Source: Romboutsia weinsteinii (lineage in GTDB: Bacteria; Bacillota; Clostridia; Peptostreptococcales; Peptostreptococcaceae). Taken from it: a DNA stretch of 64,000 nucleotides. The notes under the pieces are model-generated. The model was not told the DNA's origin. It saw only the letters and a list, made by a program, of their open reading frames with translations, and made no database searches. The stretch spans positions 155,457 through 219,456 of the forward strand of contig NZ_NOJY02000002.1 in the NCBI RefSeq assembly GCF_002250835.2, read 5' to 3'. Both the position numbers and the translations under genes were made by a program. Positions 17,670-27,165 of this stretch are shown piece by piece; the first letter of the stretch is position 1, and the number at the start of each line of letters is the position of its first letter.

Positions 17670-20600
17670 TTATTTTTTTAACTCTAATTTTATTTTATCC
17701 TTATTTATTAAATAAGTTATATCAAAATACTTTACTTTGAAAGTTTTTCTACTTTCATCCATATTAAAAGCTTGTATTTTAATACTCCTATTTTTCATTT
17801 CTTTATTTATATACTTTTCTAGCTCAGTTTCTTCTTTGTTCTTTATATATTCCAGCTCTTCAAATACATCTACTACGGATGACTTCAAAATCATTGACCT
17901 ACATCGTCTAAAGTGGTTATTAATGTAATAATCAATATTTTTAATACTCATACTATATATTTTACAACCATGTAAATCTTTTTCTAACTTCTTTAAATTA
18001 TTAATATTTGTTCCTGTGTTAAAAATTATAAAGCATCCATAATCATACTTGCTTCTAAGAAGCCTTCCCATAGCTTGTTTTACTTTTATAGCCATCTGTG
18101 GATAATTTAGGGAGTTATAGGTCTTATTATATTTTTTTATTATAGTAGAATATAGAGGATCCCTAGGATTTAGATTCGGTATTTTATCTAATGTTACACA
18201 AGTTAATCCATCACCAGGAACATCCACTCCTTCAAAGCATCCTTTTGAACCCAATACCACACATCTTTTGTTAATATCTTTTAAATATTTTATCCCTCTT
18301 TTATTCATATATATCTCAATATTTTTTAAGTGTAGTTTATCTTTTAAATCTTCATATGTCTTTTCTTGCCTTTCCTTGCTGTTAAACAGTGATAACATAT
18401 GACCTTGTGTAGTTTCCGCAGTATTTGCGATAAAATCACTCATCTCTTTCGTAAAATCTTTATTTTGATAACTACAAATGTCTGATACACCTATCACTCC
18501 AACTCTACTTTGGTAATCATAAAGTGGTTCTATTACTTTTTCAATATTATCAACTCTATTTATTCCTAAAGTATTCTTAAAGTAATTCATTCTATTTTGT
18601 ACACTTAATGTTGCTGATAAGAATATTCCATTCGATAATGTAGCCAATATATTTTCTTCAAATAAATCTGCTAACTTCAGTGGAACTACTCTAAATTCAA
18701 AATTTTTATAGCTTTTATCTATTTCTACTATTCTTGCAAAATCATCTTCTTCACTATACTCCATAAATATTTGCAAGGTATTTTTTATATCCTCTATATC
18801 TTTTACTCTAGACTTACCAAATTTATAGATATCTTCTTCTTTATCTACATTATCATCATCTATATAGTTTTCTATAGTAATTATAGTTGAGGCCAAGTTT
18901 CTAATTATACTTTCACAACTAGCTTTTATCTTTTCGCTATATTCCTTATAGTATATTTCTTTTTTTTGATTATCTCTATAAACACTTCCTGCAACTTCGT
19001 CAGATTGAAGATTCAACTCCCATCTCAAGTTGTATCTACTTATATCTTTATAATCACTGTGGTTTCCAAAATCAAGTATTGAGTTCATTTCCTCAACTAT
19101 AAAGTTTATATTTCTACTTATCTTATCTTTGACCTCTCTTGTAATTCCTATATGATTATAAAATTTATCAAAACTTTTATTTCTTTTAAATCTTTTATTT
19201 GCTAAATCATAAGCAAAAGGACTATTTTTTATATTTTCATAGGGATATATCTCTTGTAAAAAATATCTTAATGATCTTGATTCAACAATACTAGAAAAAA
19301 AGTCATATCCCTTTTCGACTAGGTTATGTGCCTCATCTACAATAATATTTTCTATAGGTTTCTCTTCCTTATATGGCCATTTAGATAGCAGTGAGTGATT
19401 TATTACAGTTATATCTTCTTCCTTCAGCTCTTCTACTCTTCTTTTATATAGACAATTTTTAATACATTTTTTAGGTCTACATAAATTAGGATCACAGCTA
19501 ATATGTCTTATATGATTCTCCAAACTATCAAAATGATTTATAATCCAATAGTTAATTTCTTCAATATCCCCATATAAACCTTCTTCAACTAATCGTTCTA
19601 AGTACAATAGCGCTATAATATCTTCACTGCTACTTTTTGATGGAGAATAGTCCATTATATAAGACTCCAACTTCTCGACACATATATAGTTATTTTTACC
19701 CTTAATGTATCCATAGCTTATCTTCTTATTTAAACCTAGAGAATTTATTACATTTGGAATATCTTTATTTATTAATTGAATTTGTAACTCCTTGGTATCT
19801 GTAGAGATTATTATCCTTTTTTTATTAAGATGCGCTTCTAATATTGCAGGAAGAAGATACCCTACACTCTTACCAATTCCAGTAGGAGCTTCTATACTAG
19901 CAATCTTTGGCCCTGCCTTACTACCATCAAACAATTCCCTTATAGTTTTTGTAAGTTCATACTGACCTGGTCTATATTCATATATAAACCCTTCCTTACT
20001 AGCCCATATTTCTTTATCTTTTAAAAGTTCTTCATACTGTTTATTTTGACTATAAATCTTTCTTATAATTTCCTTTTCTTTTGAAATATTTTCACTATTG
20101 AGTATTTCCTCTTCATATATAACATCTAAATTACTCCCCAACTTGTAGTCGGCATTTTCAATGAACTCACTCCATTGCCATGGAGGCAAACTAAATCTTC
20201 CTAGCTGAGAGTTAATTTTAAAAGATATAGGTTCTAGACTGCTTTTCTCTTTTCTATTAAGTCTCATAAGAAGAGCATTAACAACCTTTACAGCATCTAG
20301 ACTATCATCTAATGCTCTATGCTTTTCATCTATTTTTTCATTCGTTAATACTTTCTTTAAATAATCTAAGCTGTACTCTTTATGGTACGGTTCTAAAATT
20401 ACAGCTAATTCCATAGAATCAATAATTTCATTCTTAATCTTAGGCATGTAAAACTCTAAAAAACTCTTTTCTAAGCTAGCATTATGGCAAATTACTTTAT
20501 AATCTTCAAGAAATACCAAAAGATCTACTTCTACATCATGTACTTTTTTTCCTTTAGAAAAATCTTCCTCAGATAATCCACTACAAAGAGAAAGTATCTC

Positions 20601-20771
20601 TAGTGGTATTTCTTTGTTATTTTTAACTAATGTATAAAATCTTGAGATTTCTCCATTTTTTATTTTTATAGCTCCTATTTCTAATATTTCAGAGTTTATA
20701 GGATCTAATCCACTTGTTTCTATATCTAAAAAAACAACATTGTCTAATAAACTAATAATGTTTAAGTTCAT
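17670..20771 (-). CDS. dinG: DinG-family helicase with N-terminal DEDD exonuclease domain
   Basis: A protein of about 1033 residues. Residues 8-165 form a DnaQ-like 3'-5' exonuclease (FLDIETSGLDP with Asp16 and Glu18, CHNASLEKSFLE, HRALDDSLDAVK). The rest is an XPD/DinG superfamily 2 helicase, with Walker A EAPTGIGKS, DEAH box VDEAHN, and a C-terminal motif with GRLLRSKYDYG. Between Walker A and DEAH there is a cysteine cluster, one Cys in ICVEKL and then C-x4-C-x4-C-x3-C, placed like the [4Fe-4S] site of XPD/DinG helicases. The TTG at 20792 is less likely than ATG at 20771, which has an aaagga site. It probably unwinds damaged or structured DNA. Confidence 0.9.
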   Translation of the reverse strand: MNLNIISLLDNVVFLDIETSGLDPINSEILEIGAIKIKNGEISRFYTLVKNNKEIPLEILSLCSGLSEEDFSKGKKVHDVEVDLLVFLEDYKVICHNASLEKSFLEFYMPKIKNEIIDSMELAVILEPYHKEYSLDYLKKVLTNEKIDEKHRALDDSLDAVKVVNALLMRLNRKEKSSLEPISFKINSQLGRFSLPPWQWSEFIENADYKLGSNLDVIYEEEILNSENISKEKEIIRKIYSQNKQYEELLKDKEIWASKEGFIYEYRPGQYELTKTIRELFDGSKAGPKIASIEAPTGIGKSVGYLLPAILEAHLNKKRIIISTDTKELQIQLINKDIPNVINSLGLNKKISYGYIKGKNNYICVEKLESYIMDYSPSKSSSEDIIALLYLERLVEEGLYGDIEEINYWIINHFDSLENHIRHISCDPNLCRPKKCIKNCLYKRRVEELKEEDITVINHSLLSKWPYKEEKPIENIIVDEAHNLVEKGYDFFSSIVESRSLRYFLQEIYPYENIKNSPFAYDLANKRFKRNKSFDKFYNHIGITREVKDKISRNINFIVEEMNSILDFGNHSDYKDISRYNLRWELNLQSDEVAGSVYRDNQKKEIYYKEYSEKIKASCESIIRNLASTIITIENYIDDDNVDKEEDIYKFGKSRVKDIEDIKNTLQIFMEYSEEDDFARIVEIDKSYKNFEFRVVPLKLADLFEENILATLSNGIFLSATLSVQNRMNYFKNTLGINRVDNIEKVIEPLYDYQSRVGVIGVSDICSYQNKDFTKEMSDFIANTAETTQGHMLSLFNSKERQEKTYEDLKDKLHLKNIEIYMNKRGIKYLKDINKRCVVLGSKGCFEGVDVPGDGLTCVTLDKIPNLNPRDPLYSTIIKKYNKTYNSLNYPQMAIKVKQAMGRLLRSKYDYGCFIIFNTGTNINNLKKLEKDLHGCKIYSMSIKNIDYYINNHFRRCRSMILKSSVVDVFEELEYIKNKEETELEKYINKEMKNRSIKIQAFNMDESRKTFKVKYFDITYLINKDKIKLELKK

Positions 20772-20923
20772 TTCATATTTCCTTTCAATCAACTTTATTA
20801 TAAAAGTTCGTAACTACTATTATAATATAAGCTTCCCAAAAATCATATTAAGGAATAATTTTAAATAAAATTTTGAACTTAGGTAAAAATATAGTAACAA
20901 TATTCATTATAAGAGGTGACAAT

Positions 20924-21751
20924 ATGAATCAAAATAACAAAGTTAGAAATTATTTAATAATAGGAGTTTGTATGCTTCTCTTTGGTACCTTAATAACTAT
21001 TAATTCTAGCTTAACTTCAAAATCTATGACTCAGCTTGTAAATCCATCGCTTAGCACTCAGGAATACAACTGGTACTTTAATCCTAGAAATGATGGTAAA
21101 CAGCCAAATCCAATACAAGAAGCTAATTTTTTTAGAAATTATAGTTCCTATTATGTTGGTGATCCAAATGAAAAAGTTATATACTTATCATTTGATGCAG
21201 GGTATGAAAGCGGAAATACAAATAATATTTTAGATACCTTAAAAAAACATAATGCTCCAGCACAGTTTTTCGTTGTTGAGAGCTATATCAAGAATAACCC
21301 TGATATAATAAAAAGAATGGAACAAGAAGGCCATTTGGTTTGTAATCATTCTAAGAGCCATAAATCTATGGCATCTATTAATGATTTAGATGAATTTAAA
21401 AAAGAGATTTTAAGTGTTTCTGAAGCATATAAAGAGGTTACCGGAAAAGAAATGCCTAAATATTTTAGACCACCTATGGGCAAGTTTAGCGAGACTTCTT
21501 TAAAAAATACACAGGACTTAGGTTATAGTTCAATATTTTGGAGCTTCGCATACGTTGATTGGTATGAAAATAAACAGCCAACACACGAATATGCAAAGGA
21601 TAAAATCTACTCTAGAACTCATCCAGGTGCAATAGTTTTACTTCATCCTAATTCTAAAACTAATACTGAGATATTAGATGAAGTATTAACTCACTGGGAA
21701 CAAGAAGGATATACATTAAAAACTTTAGATTATTTAACTAAGAAAAAGTAA
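20924..21751 (+). CDS. pdaA: PdaA-like polysaccharide deacetylase (spore cortex)
   Basis: A 275-residue protein. Residues about 9-29 form a signal/membrane segment. A NodB-type deacetylase domain spans about 80-275 with LSFDAGYESGNT (metal and catalytic Asp), NHSKSHKSM (metal-binding His pair), RPPMGKFS and LLHPNS. The FDAGYE.GNT form is that of PdaA, which deacetylates N-acetylmuramic acid in making the delta-lactam of spore cortex. The frame extends to 20873, but the ATG at 20924 follows aagaggtgac and starts the usual N-terminus. It is monocistronic. Confidence 0.9.
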   Translation: MNQNNKVRNYLIIGVCMLLFGTLITINSSLTSKSMTQLVNPSLSTQEYNWYFNPRNDGKQPNPIQEANFFRNYSSYYVGDPNEKVIYLSFDAGYESGNTNNILDTLKKHNAPAQFFVVESYIKNNPDIIKRMEQEGHLVCNHSKSHKSMASINDLDEFKKEILSVSEAYKEVTGKEMPKYFRPPMGKFSETSLKNTQDLGYSSIFWSFAYVDWYENKQPTHEYAKDKIYSRTHPGAIVLLHPNSKTNTEILDEVLTHWEQEGYTLKTLDYLTKKK

Positions 21752-21773
21752 TATAGTAATTTGTTTGTATCAA

Positions 21774-21820
21774 AAAAGGTGATTACTCACATTTATTTAA
21801 TATTTGAGTAATCACCTTTT
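21774..21820. terminator. Bidirectional terminator after pdaA
   Basis: A perfect 16-bp stem, AAAAGGTGATTACTCA paired with TGAGTAATCACCTTTT, lies between convergent genes. T-rich sequence follows on the plus strand and A-rich sequence precedes. Confidence 0.88.
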
Positions 21821-21825
21821 ATTTT

Positions 21826-22338
21826 TTAAATTTTCCAAGCATCTATATATATGTTTTTTCCTTTAAAATTGGCTACCCAGTATGGCTTATATATACTCTT
21901 AACCTCTCTGATATTTATATTTTGAACGCTAAGTCTATCCATTCCATCGTTTTTATATTTTTTTCCTAAAAAGTAAATTATTTGATCTTTAACTCCCTCT
22001 ATGATGTCGTCATCTTTTATTCTAGATTTTTTTATACAACTTTTAGCCACGTATCTCTTTTCTGTATCAGGCAGTATTTCCACAGACTCAGAGTATCCAT
22101 CATATGTATTTACAAGCATAGTAATATCATGCTGTTTACTACCATTTCTAAATAGTGTGTTACTTTTTGTTTTACTAGTCACTTCGTACTTTAATATTTT
22201 AAACTCAACATATTCTAAATGCATATCTTCGGCAACTGCATTGAACTGAGCTACTTTACTCATTAAAGGCATCTTCCTTAATATATGTTTTATTGCCTCT
22301 TTTTTCTTAAGTTTCATACCAACTACTTCAACTAGCAT
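21826..22338 (-). CDS. Conserved-looking protein of unknown function
   Basis: A 170-residue soluble, basic protein with mixed helix and strand. The ATG at 22338 follows an excellent aggagg site with five-base spacing. I do not recognise a domain. Notable features are the N-terminal KLKKKEAIKHILRKM amphipathic segment and a C-terminal KPYWVANFKGKNIYIDAW stretch that resembles a small beta-sheet end. It is divergent from the phospholipase-like gene and convergent with pdaA. Confidence 0.7.
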   Translation of the reverse strand: MLVEVVGMKLKKKEAIKHILRKMPLMSKVAQFNAVAEDMHLEYVEFKILKYEVTSKTKSNTLFRNGSKQHDITMLVNTYDGYSESVEILPDTEKRYVAKSCIKKSRIKDDDIIEGVKDQIIYFLGKKYKNDGMDRLSVQNINIREVKSIYKPYWVANFKGKNIYIDAWKI

Positions 22339-22457
22339 AAATACCTCCTGTGATGTTTTTTACTTTTATAAATTATATTAGTCTAGGTACTACTTTAATG
22401 TATGTACAATTAAAAATTACATATTATATATATTATATTTTTAATTTGGAGGTTATT

Positions 22458-23447
22458 ATGCCACGCACTATATCACACTACTTATTTGCAATAGATTGCT
22501 ATGATAAAATAGAAGATAATAATATGAAAAATATTATCTCTAATAATATAAATTTGTATAAATTCGGATGCCAAGGTCCTAACTTTTTTAATTATTGCAA
22601 TCATTACTCTTTTGTTAATAATAAAAATCTAAATCTTATAAGTGACCTAATACATAATAGAGATATTAACTTATTTTTTAAAAATATGATTTCTTACTCC
22701 ATGGATAACAGCTGTATTAAATCAATTTTCAGTAATAATAACCTCTTTGAAGTTACTATATCTTATATTTATGGTTTTTTATCTCACTATATATTAGATA
22801 AAAATATGCATCCATATATATATAGGTTACAAATTGACTTACAAGATCAATATAGTAAAAATTCACGCGCCTTACATAAAAGTATTGAAACGCATATAGA
22901 TAGTCTCCTTCTAGATAAACTAAAAAATCTAAATCCACAGGATTTCAATGAACACACATATTTAGACTTAAGTAATGACGAGTTAATACTCTTATGCGAT
23001 ATGTATAGATTTTTAATAAGCTCAGTCTACAAAAAATCGATTATATATAATGATATTTCAAAATGTATTAACATGTTTTATAAGACGGAGAGTATGCTTA
23101 ATACTCATAATAAAGTATATTCAAGACCTTATTTATTCGTTAAGAATAGAACTTCTAAAACTAGTCATATTGAAAGCAAGATTTATGACAACCATAAACA
23201 TTGTGTCAATGACTTATCAAATGAGGATAATTTAACATGGAAAAACCCATTTACTCTTAAAGATAGCTCATCCTCACTTTTAGACATATATAATAACAGC
23301 ATAGATGAATATATAAAAATAATAAAGTTATTAAACTCATACTTAAGTAATCAAATAACAATGAATGATATTCTTATTGAGATTAATGATAAATCTTATT
23401 TCACTAATGAGAATTATAAAAATAACTATGATGTAAAACTATTTTAA
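22458..23447 (+). CDS. Zinc-dependent phospholipase C-like protein
   Basis: A 329-residue protein. The N-terminus MPRTISHYLFA, the GCQGPNFFNY motif near residue 45 and the helix YIYGFLSHYILDKNMHPYIYR near 110-130 match the Zn_dep_PLPC family, in which His and Asp residues bind zinc. No signal peptide is seen, so it is probably intracellular, unlike secreted toxins such as C. perfringens alpha-toxin. The C-terminal third is Asn/Ser/Lys-rich. The frame begins at 22350 but ATG at 22458 has a ggagg site. A second, shorter member of the family lies at 36709. Confidence 0.78.
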   Translation: MPRTISHYLFAIDCYDKIEDNNMKNIISNNINLYKFGCQGPNFFNYCNHYSFVNNKNLNLISDLIHNRDINLFFKNMISYSMDNSCIKSIFSNNNLFEVTISYIYGFLSHYILDKNMHPYIYRLQIDLQDQYSKNSRALHKSIETHIDSLLLDKLKNLNPQDFNEHTYLDLSNDELILLCDMYRFLISSVYKKSIIYNDISKCINMFYKTESMLNTHNKVYSRPYLFVKNRTSKTSHIESKIYDNHKHCVNDLSNEDNLTWKNPFTLKDSSSSLLDIYNNSIDEYIKIIKLLNSYLSNQITMNDILIEINDKSYFTNENYKNNYDVKLF

Positions 23448-23591
23448 TATTAAAGTATATATTTTTACTCATTACTAATTTCTCAAATATAAGTACTTAC
23501 TTAAATCATAATTAATATATATTTTTCCAGTAATCTTATTAATAAATTTTGCTAAAAATATATGTAAATTTACTTTTAAGGGATGACTTAT

Positions 23592-25007
23592 ATGATCTAT
23601 AAAAAAATAGTATTAAGCTTAATTGGATTTGTAATTATTTTTTGCTCTATATCTTATGCTATAGAAAATAACGACAATCAGGTTGAGACTGCAACTAAAG
23701 GTACCTCCGCTCCAACTATAAAAACTATAATACCTGCAAAATGTCAGCAATATATTATAGGCAAACCCACTATAGAAGCTTATTTCAAAGATAAAAGTGA
23801 TATAGATTCTAAAAGCATAAAGATGTATGTAAACTATGAGGATGTAACTGAAAACTGTAATATTGATGAAGAAAAAATAACATATACACCTAGGAAGAAA
23901 TTCAAACGCGGAAATCAAATAGTAAAAATCGAGCTTATTGATTTAGCAACAAATAAAAATAAACAAGTGTATGAATGGTATTTTACAGTAGGAACTCCTG
24001 TTTATAATCAATATAGAGGGCTACTTCATTCTCATACTAGCGCGAGTGATGGTCATGGTACTTATGATGACGCCTATTATATGTCAAAATACAAATCTAA
24101 TTTAGATTTCTTTGCTATAACTGAGCACTCTAATCTATTAGACAATAAAGAAAGCTGCTCTATTAATAATGCAGATAACAGCGAAGAATGGAATAATCTT
24201 ATTAAATGTCGTGATAAATTTAACCAAAATAAAGATTTCTTAGCTTTAAATGGTTTTGAAATGACTTATAATCATAAAGAAGAAAATCCTATTGGCCATA
24301 TAAATGTTTATAATTCAGATGGATTTGTTTATGTTGATGATAAAATGACCTTAGAAAATTTCTATGAACTATTATATAGTGAAGAAGATTTAATCGGTCA
24401 GCTTAATCACCCTTGCGATAAATTCGGAAAATTTAATAACTTAAAATATTCTCCTCATGGAGATCGCGCCATATCATTAATAGAAGTTGGAAATGGCTAT
24501 AATGCCGATATGAGTAAAAATATCAGGAGTCATGATATGTATCAACTTGCCCTTGATAACGGATGGCATGTTGCGCCAACTTGTAACCAAGATAATCATA
24601 GAGTAGATTTTGGAGTTGCAAATGAATTTAGGACAGTTATTTTGTCAACTGATCTAACCAAAGATGCTATCTTTGATTCAATAAAGAAAATGAGAGTTTA
24701 TGCCACTGAAGATAAAAATTTAAGAATAGATTATACAATAAATGATCGTCCTATGGGATCTACTCTAGGTGATAAGGCAAAGCTTAACTTTTCTATATGT
24801 GCAATTGATAATGACAATAGTGATAAGATAAAAGAGATACAAGTTATAAGCAACAAAGGAGAGATTATTAAAAGTCAAACTTTTAACTCAAATCTAGCTA
24901 GACTAGACTTCAGTATTAAATATGCCAAAAATAAATTTTATTATGTTAAAGTTATTCAAAATAATGATAAAATCTCTGTAACTGCTCCTATTTGGACAAA
25001 AAAATAA
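23592..25007 (+). CDS. Secreted PHP-domain (CehA/McbA-like) metallohydrolase
   Basis: A 471-residue exported protein. Residues 4-24 form a signal peptide. Residues about 40-140 form an Ig-like domain. About 140-375 form a PHP domain with metal-binding motifs in order: GLLHSHTSASDG, FAITEHS, NGFEMTY, IGHINVYN, GQLNHPCD, and a late TCNQDNHRVD. A C-terminal beta domain follows. PHP hydrolases of this group cleave phosphoester or related bonds; the exact substrate is unknown. Two close ATGs exist; the second, at 23592, has the aaggga site at proper distance. Confidence 0.82.
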   Translation: MIYKKIVLSLIGFVIIFCSISYAIENNDNQVETATKGTSAPTIKTIIPAKCQQYIIGKPTIEAYFKDKSDIDSKSIKMYVNYEDVTENCNIDEEKITYTPRKKFKRGNQIVKIELIDLATNKNKQVYEWYFTVGTPVYNQYRGLLHSHTSASDGHGTYDDAYYMSKYKSNLDFFAITEHSNLLDNKESCSINNADNSEEWNNLIKCRDKFNQNKDFLALNGFEMTYNHKEENPIGHINVYNSDGFVYVDDKMTLENFYELLYSEEDLIGQLNHPCDKFGKFNNLKYSPHGDRAISLIEVGNGYNADMSKNIRSHDMYQLALDNGWHVAPTCNQDNHRVDFGVANEFRTVILSTDLTKDAIFDSIKKMRVYATEDKNLRIDYTINDRPMGSTLGDKAKLNFSICAIDNDNSDKIKEIQVISNKGEIIKSQTFNSNLARLDFSIKYAKNKFYYVKVIQNNDKISVTAPIWTKK

Positions 25008-25008
25008 A

Positions 25009-25035
25009 GATGATGGAAGTTAATCTTCCATCATC
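25009..25035. repeat. Inverted repeat at the convergent gene ends
   Basis: GATGATGGAAG and CTTCCATCATC, with a five-base loop, overlap the last codons of the SpoIVB gene. There is no T-run on the plus side, so termination by this hairpin is possible but weak. Confidence 0.6.
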
Positions 25036-26030
25036 CATTGAATATATAATCCAACTCCTTTACTTGGATTTGAACAAATAACATGAGATAAAGCTCCAAT
25101 TAACTTTCCATTTTGAACTATCGGACATCCACTCATACCTTGAACTATTCCGCCGTATTTTTCTATCAAGTTTTTATCTACTATTTCAAATTCAAAACCC
25201 TGAGTCTCAGCAAATTTTTGCTTATGAACCTTGGTTATATTTATATTATAAGATTTCTTTTCTTGATGTTCTTCAATTATTAAATTTGCTAGTCCTTCTT
25301 TTACCTCTTTAGCATAAGCAACTTTATATATATCTTTATTTTCTAGTATATTATCTCCTATTATCTTTCCTTTCGCTCCAAACTCATTTATTTTATTTAT
25401 ATTACCTTGGCTAGAATTCTTCTTTTCTCCATATATATTTCCAATCTCAGATGTTTTTGATTTAGTTATAATAGGCGAGTTGCATAAAAAAATATCACCT
25501 TTGTCTATTAAAATATTATTTCTATCACTTATATCTACATCATGTGCTACAGCTGCAAAAGAGTTATCTTCTTGATTAATATAAGTTAATGAAGCCGAAA
25601 AAGGAACTATTTCTGTAAAATACGAAGGACTAATTTCTTTTTTACCGATATATATTTTTTTATTTTCATTATTTCTTTTTACTTTAACTTCTATTTGTTC
25701 TTCTTCATCCATATTTAGTATTATCTCTAATATATCTTTTCTTTTTAAATCAACTATTTTATATTTTCCACAAGCTTTTTGAACTGCTTTACCTTCAATG
25801 CTTTCAATTAAATCATATTGTTCAAATTTATTACTTTCATTATCTTTTTTGTAGTACATAAGATTACTTGTACTGATATTTATTTGTAAAAGTTCTCCTC
25901 CGACTATCACTTCTTGTGGGAGTTTTTCTTGTTTTTGCATTGAATAAATATTTTTTGGTAATAATATTAATGTCATTAAAAAAATAATAAAAAAAAGATT
26001 TTTGATGGTAATCCTTTTGGATTGATTCAT
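25020..26030 (-). CDS. spoIVB: SpoIVB-type serine peptidase (S55)
   Basis: A 336-residue protein. An N-terminal membrane anchor (12-29) precedes a PDZ-like region (about 38-130) and a peptidase domain. Probable catalytic residues by alignment of motifs are His163 (AAVAHDV), Asp285 (FEIVDKN) and Ser300 (VQGMSGCPI). SpoIVB cleaves SpoIVFA-type regulators in the forespore-to-mother-cell signal that activates pro-sigma-K processing in Bacillus; clostridial versions have varied roles. It is shorter than Bacillus SpoIVB (about 425 residues). It is not next to spo0A here, so this may be a second copy. The residue after SG is Cys rather than the common Ser. Confidence 0.87.
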   Translation of the reverse strand: MNQSKRITIKNLFFIIFLMTLILLPKNIYSMQKQEKLPQEVIVGGELLQINISTSNLMYYKKDNESNKFEQYDLIESIEGKAVQKACGKYKIVDLKRKDILEIILNMDEEEQIEVKVKRNNENKKIYIGKKEISPSYFTEIVPFSASLTYINQEDNSFAAVAHDVDISDRNNILIDKGDIFLCNSPIITKSKTSEIGNIYGEKKNSSQGNINKINEFGAKGKIIGDNILENKDIYKVAYAKEVKEGLANLIIEEHQEKKSYNINITKVHKQKFAETQGFEFEIVDKNLIEKYGGIVQGMSGCPIVQNGKLIGALSHVICSNPSKGVGLYIQWMMED

Positions 26031-26127
26031 GTATATCTCCTTTCTTTTATTTTTTAATCTTTATGTGTAATCTTATTATATGTAAATATAAAGTCATTAT
26101 AATAGTGAGTCATTTTATAAAAATAAA

Positions 26128-26160
26128 AATAATGGTACTTAAGTATTAAGTACCATTATT
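26128..26160 (-). terminator. Terminator of the MerR-type regulator gene
   Basis: A perfect 15-bp stem AATAATGGTACTTAA/TTAAGTACCATTATT with a three-base loop, followed by a T-rich tract on the minus strand. Confidence 0.75.
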
Positions 26161-26274
26161 ATAAAAATTAATCCGCTCATTTTTATATTTAACCAAGACA
26201 TTTTTAAGTATAGATAATATATCTATACTTTATAATATTATTTTTTTATCTTTTTGTGCATATTTAGACATTTT

Positions 26275-27084
26275 TTATTTTTTTACTAGAACTTGAATTT
26301 CAGTGATAAACTCTTCAACATCTCCAGTCTCATGTATGTCAATTTTGTAAATTTCTATTGGATCTTTTAAAATCTTATAATTATTTTCTTCAACAAAATT
26401 TAGTATTTTTTTTAGGTAATGACCATTATTATTATAGCTTCCTCTATAGCTAATAGTTACATAATAACCTTCATCTACAACTATATTATAAATCTCTTCT
26501 ACTTCATCTAAAAAACAAAATATTGATTTAAATTCATTAAATACACCATTTTTTACAGAGTCAAAATTAAATACTGATCCCAAATTGTTATTACCTAGTA
26601 TATCAAATCTGTTCTCATACTCTTTTTGTAGTTTTTGAATCAAAAAATCAAACTCTTCATCTCTTTTTATATCGACATTCAATTTTAAAGCTTTTCGCTT
26701 TGGTATATGTATTACTTTTATTTCATCATATATTGATTTAGTCATCGTATTATTTATCGAGTTAAGTCTCTTATTTATATTATCCCTGTGGCCTATAAGT
26801 AGATCTATCTTAGCATTTATTAAGTCAATTTCCTCTTCTAATATCTTGTTCGTTGATTCTATAGTTCTATCATCTAGGTACTCTTTAATTTTTTTCATAG
26901 GAAAATCTAAGCTTCTAAGTTCCTTAATCAAATTCAGCTTCCAAATATCTGATATATTGTACATTCTATATCCATTTATATCTCTAAATGGTTTAAGTAT
27001 ACCCATTTCTTCATAGTACATTAAAGAATCTCTTCCAATGCCATATATTTTAGATATTTCACCTATTTTATAATAATCTTTCAT
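26275..27084 (-). CDS. MerR family regulator with GyrI-like ligand domain
   Basis: About 269 residues. Residues 1-70 form a MerR winged helix (YKIGEISKIYGIGRDSLMYYEEMGIL). Residues 75-115 form the dimerising coiled coil. Residues 120-269 resemble a GyrI/BmrR-type effector-binding domain. Proteins of this BmrR/TipA-like layout sense drugs or cationic compounds and activate efflux genes. The ATG at 27084 has ggagg at five bases; the ATG at 27096 lacks a site. It is divergent from a MATE pump gene whose promoter has a MerR-type layout, so it probably activates that pump. Confidence 0.88.
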   Translation of the reverse strand: MKDYYKIGEISKIYGIGRDSLMYYEEMGILKPFRDINGYRMYNISDIWKLNLIKELRSLDFPMKKIKEYLDDRTIESTNKILEEEIDLINAKIDLLIGHRDNINKRLNSINNTMTKSIYDEIKVIHIPKRKALKLNVDIKRDEEFDFLIQKLQKEYENRFDILGNNNLGSVFNFDSVKNGVFNEFKSIFCFLDEVEEIYNIVVDEGYYVTISYRGSYNNNGHYLKKILNFVEENNYKILKDPIEIYKIDIHETGDVEEFITEIQVLVKK

Positions 27085-27112
27085 ATTTTCCTCCATAAAT
27101 TTAAAATTCCCT

Positions 27113-27143
27113 TTGACATTGGTATTATACCATAGTTTATTAT
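27113..27143 (+). promoter_or_regulatory. MerR-type promoter/operator of the MATE gene
   Basis: TTGACA (27113-27118) and TATTAT (27138-27143) are 19 bp apart, the over-long spacer typical of MerR-activated promoters. A dyad TGGTA-TTA-TACCA (27120-27132) fills the spacer. It lies between the divergent MerR and MATE genes. Confidence 0.72.
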
Positions 27144-27165
27144 TAATATTAAAGGAGTGATAATT

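Noticed and set aside
25020..26030. Loss of the SpoIVB catalytic serine (GMSGCP).
   Set aside because: Alignment with the chymotrypsin-type GDSGGP shows the nucleophile is the first Ser, which is present; only the second position is Cys.
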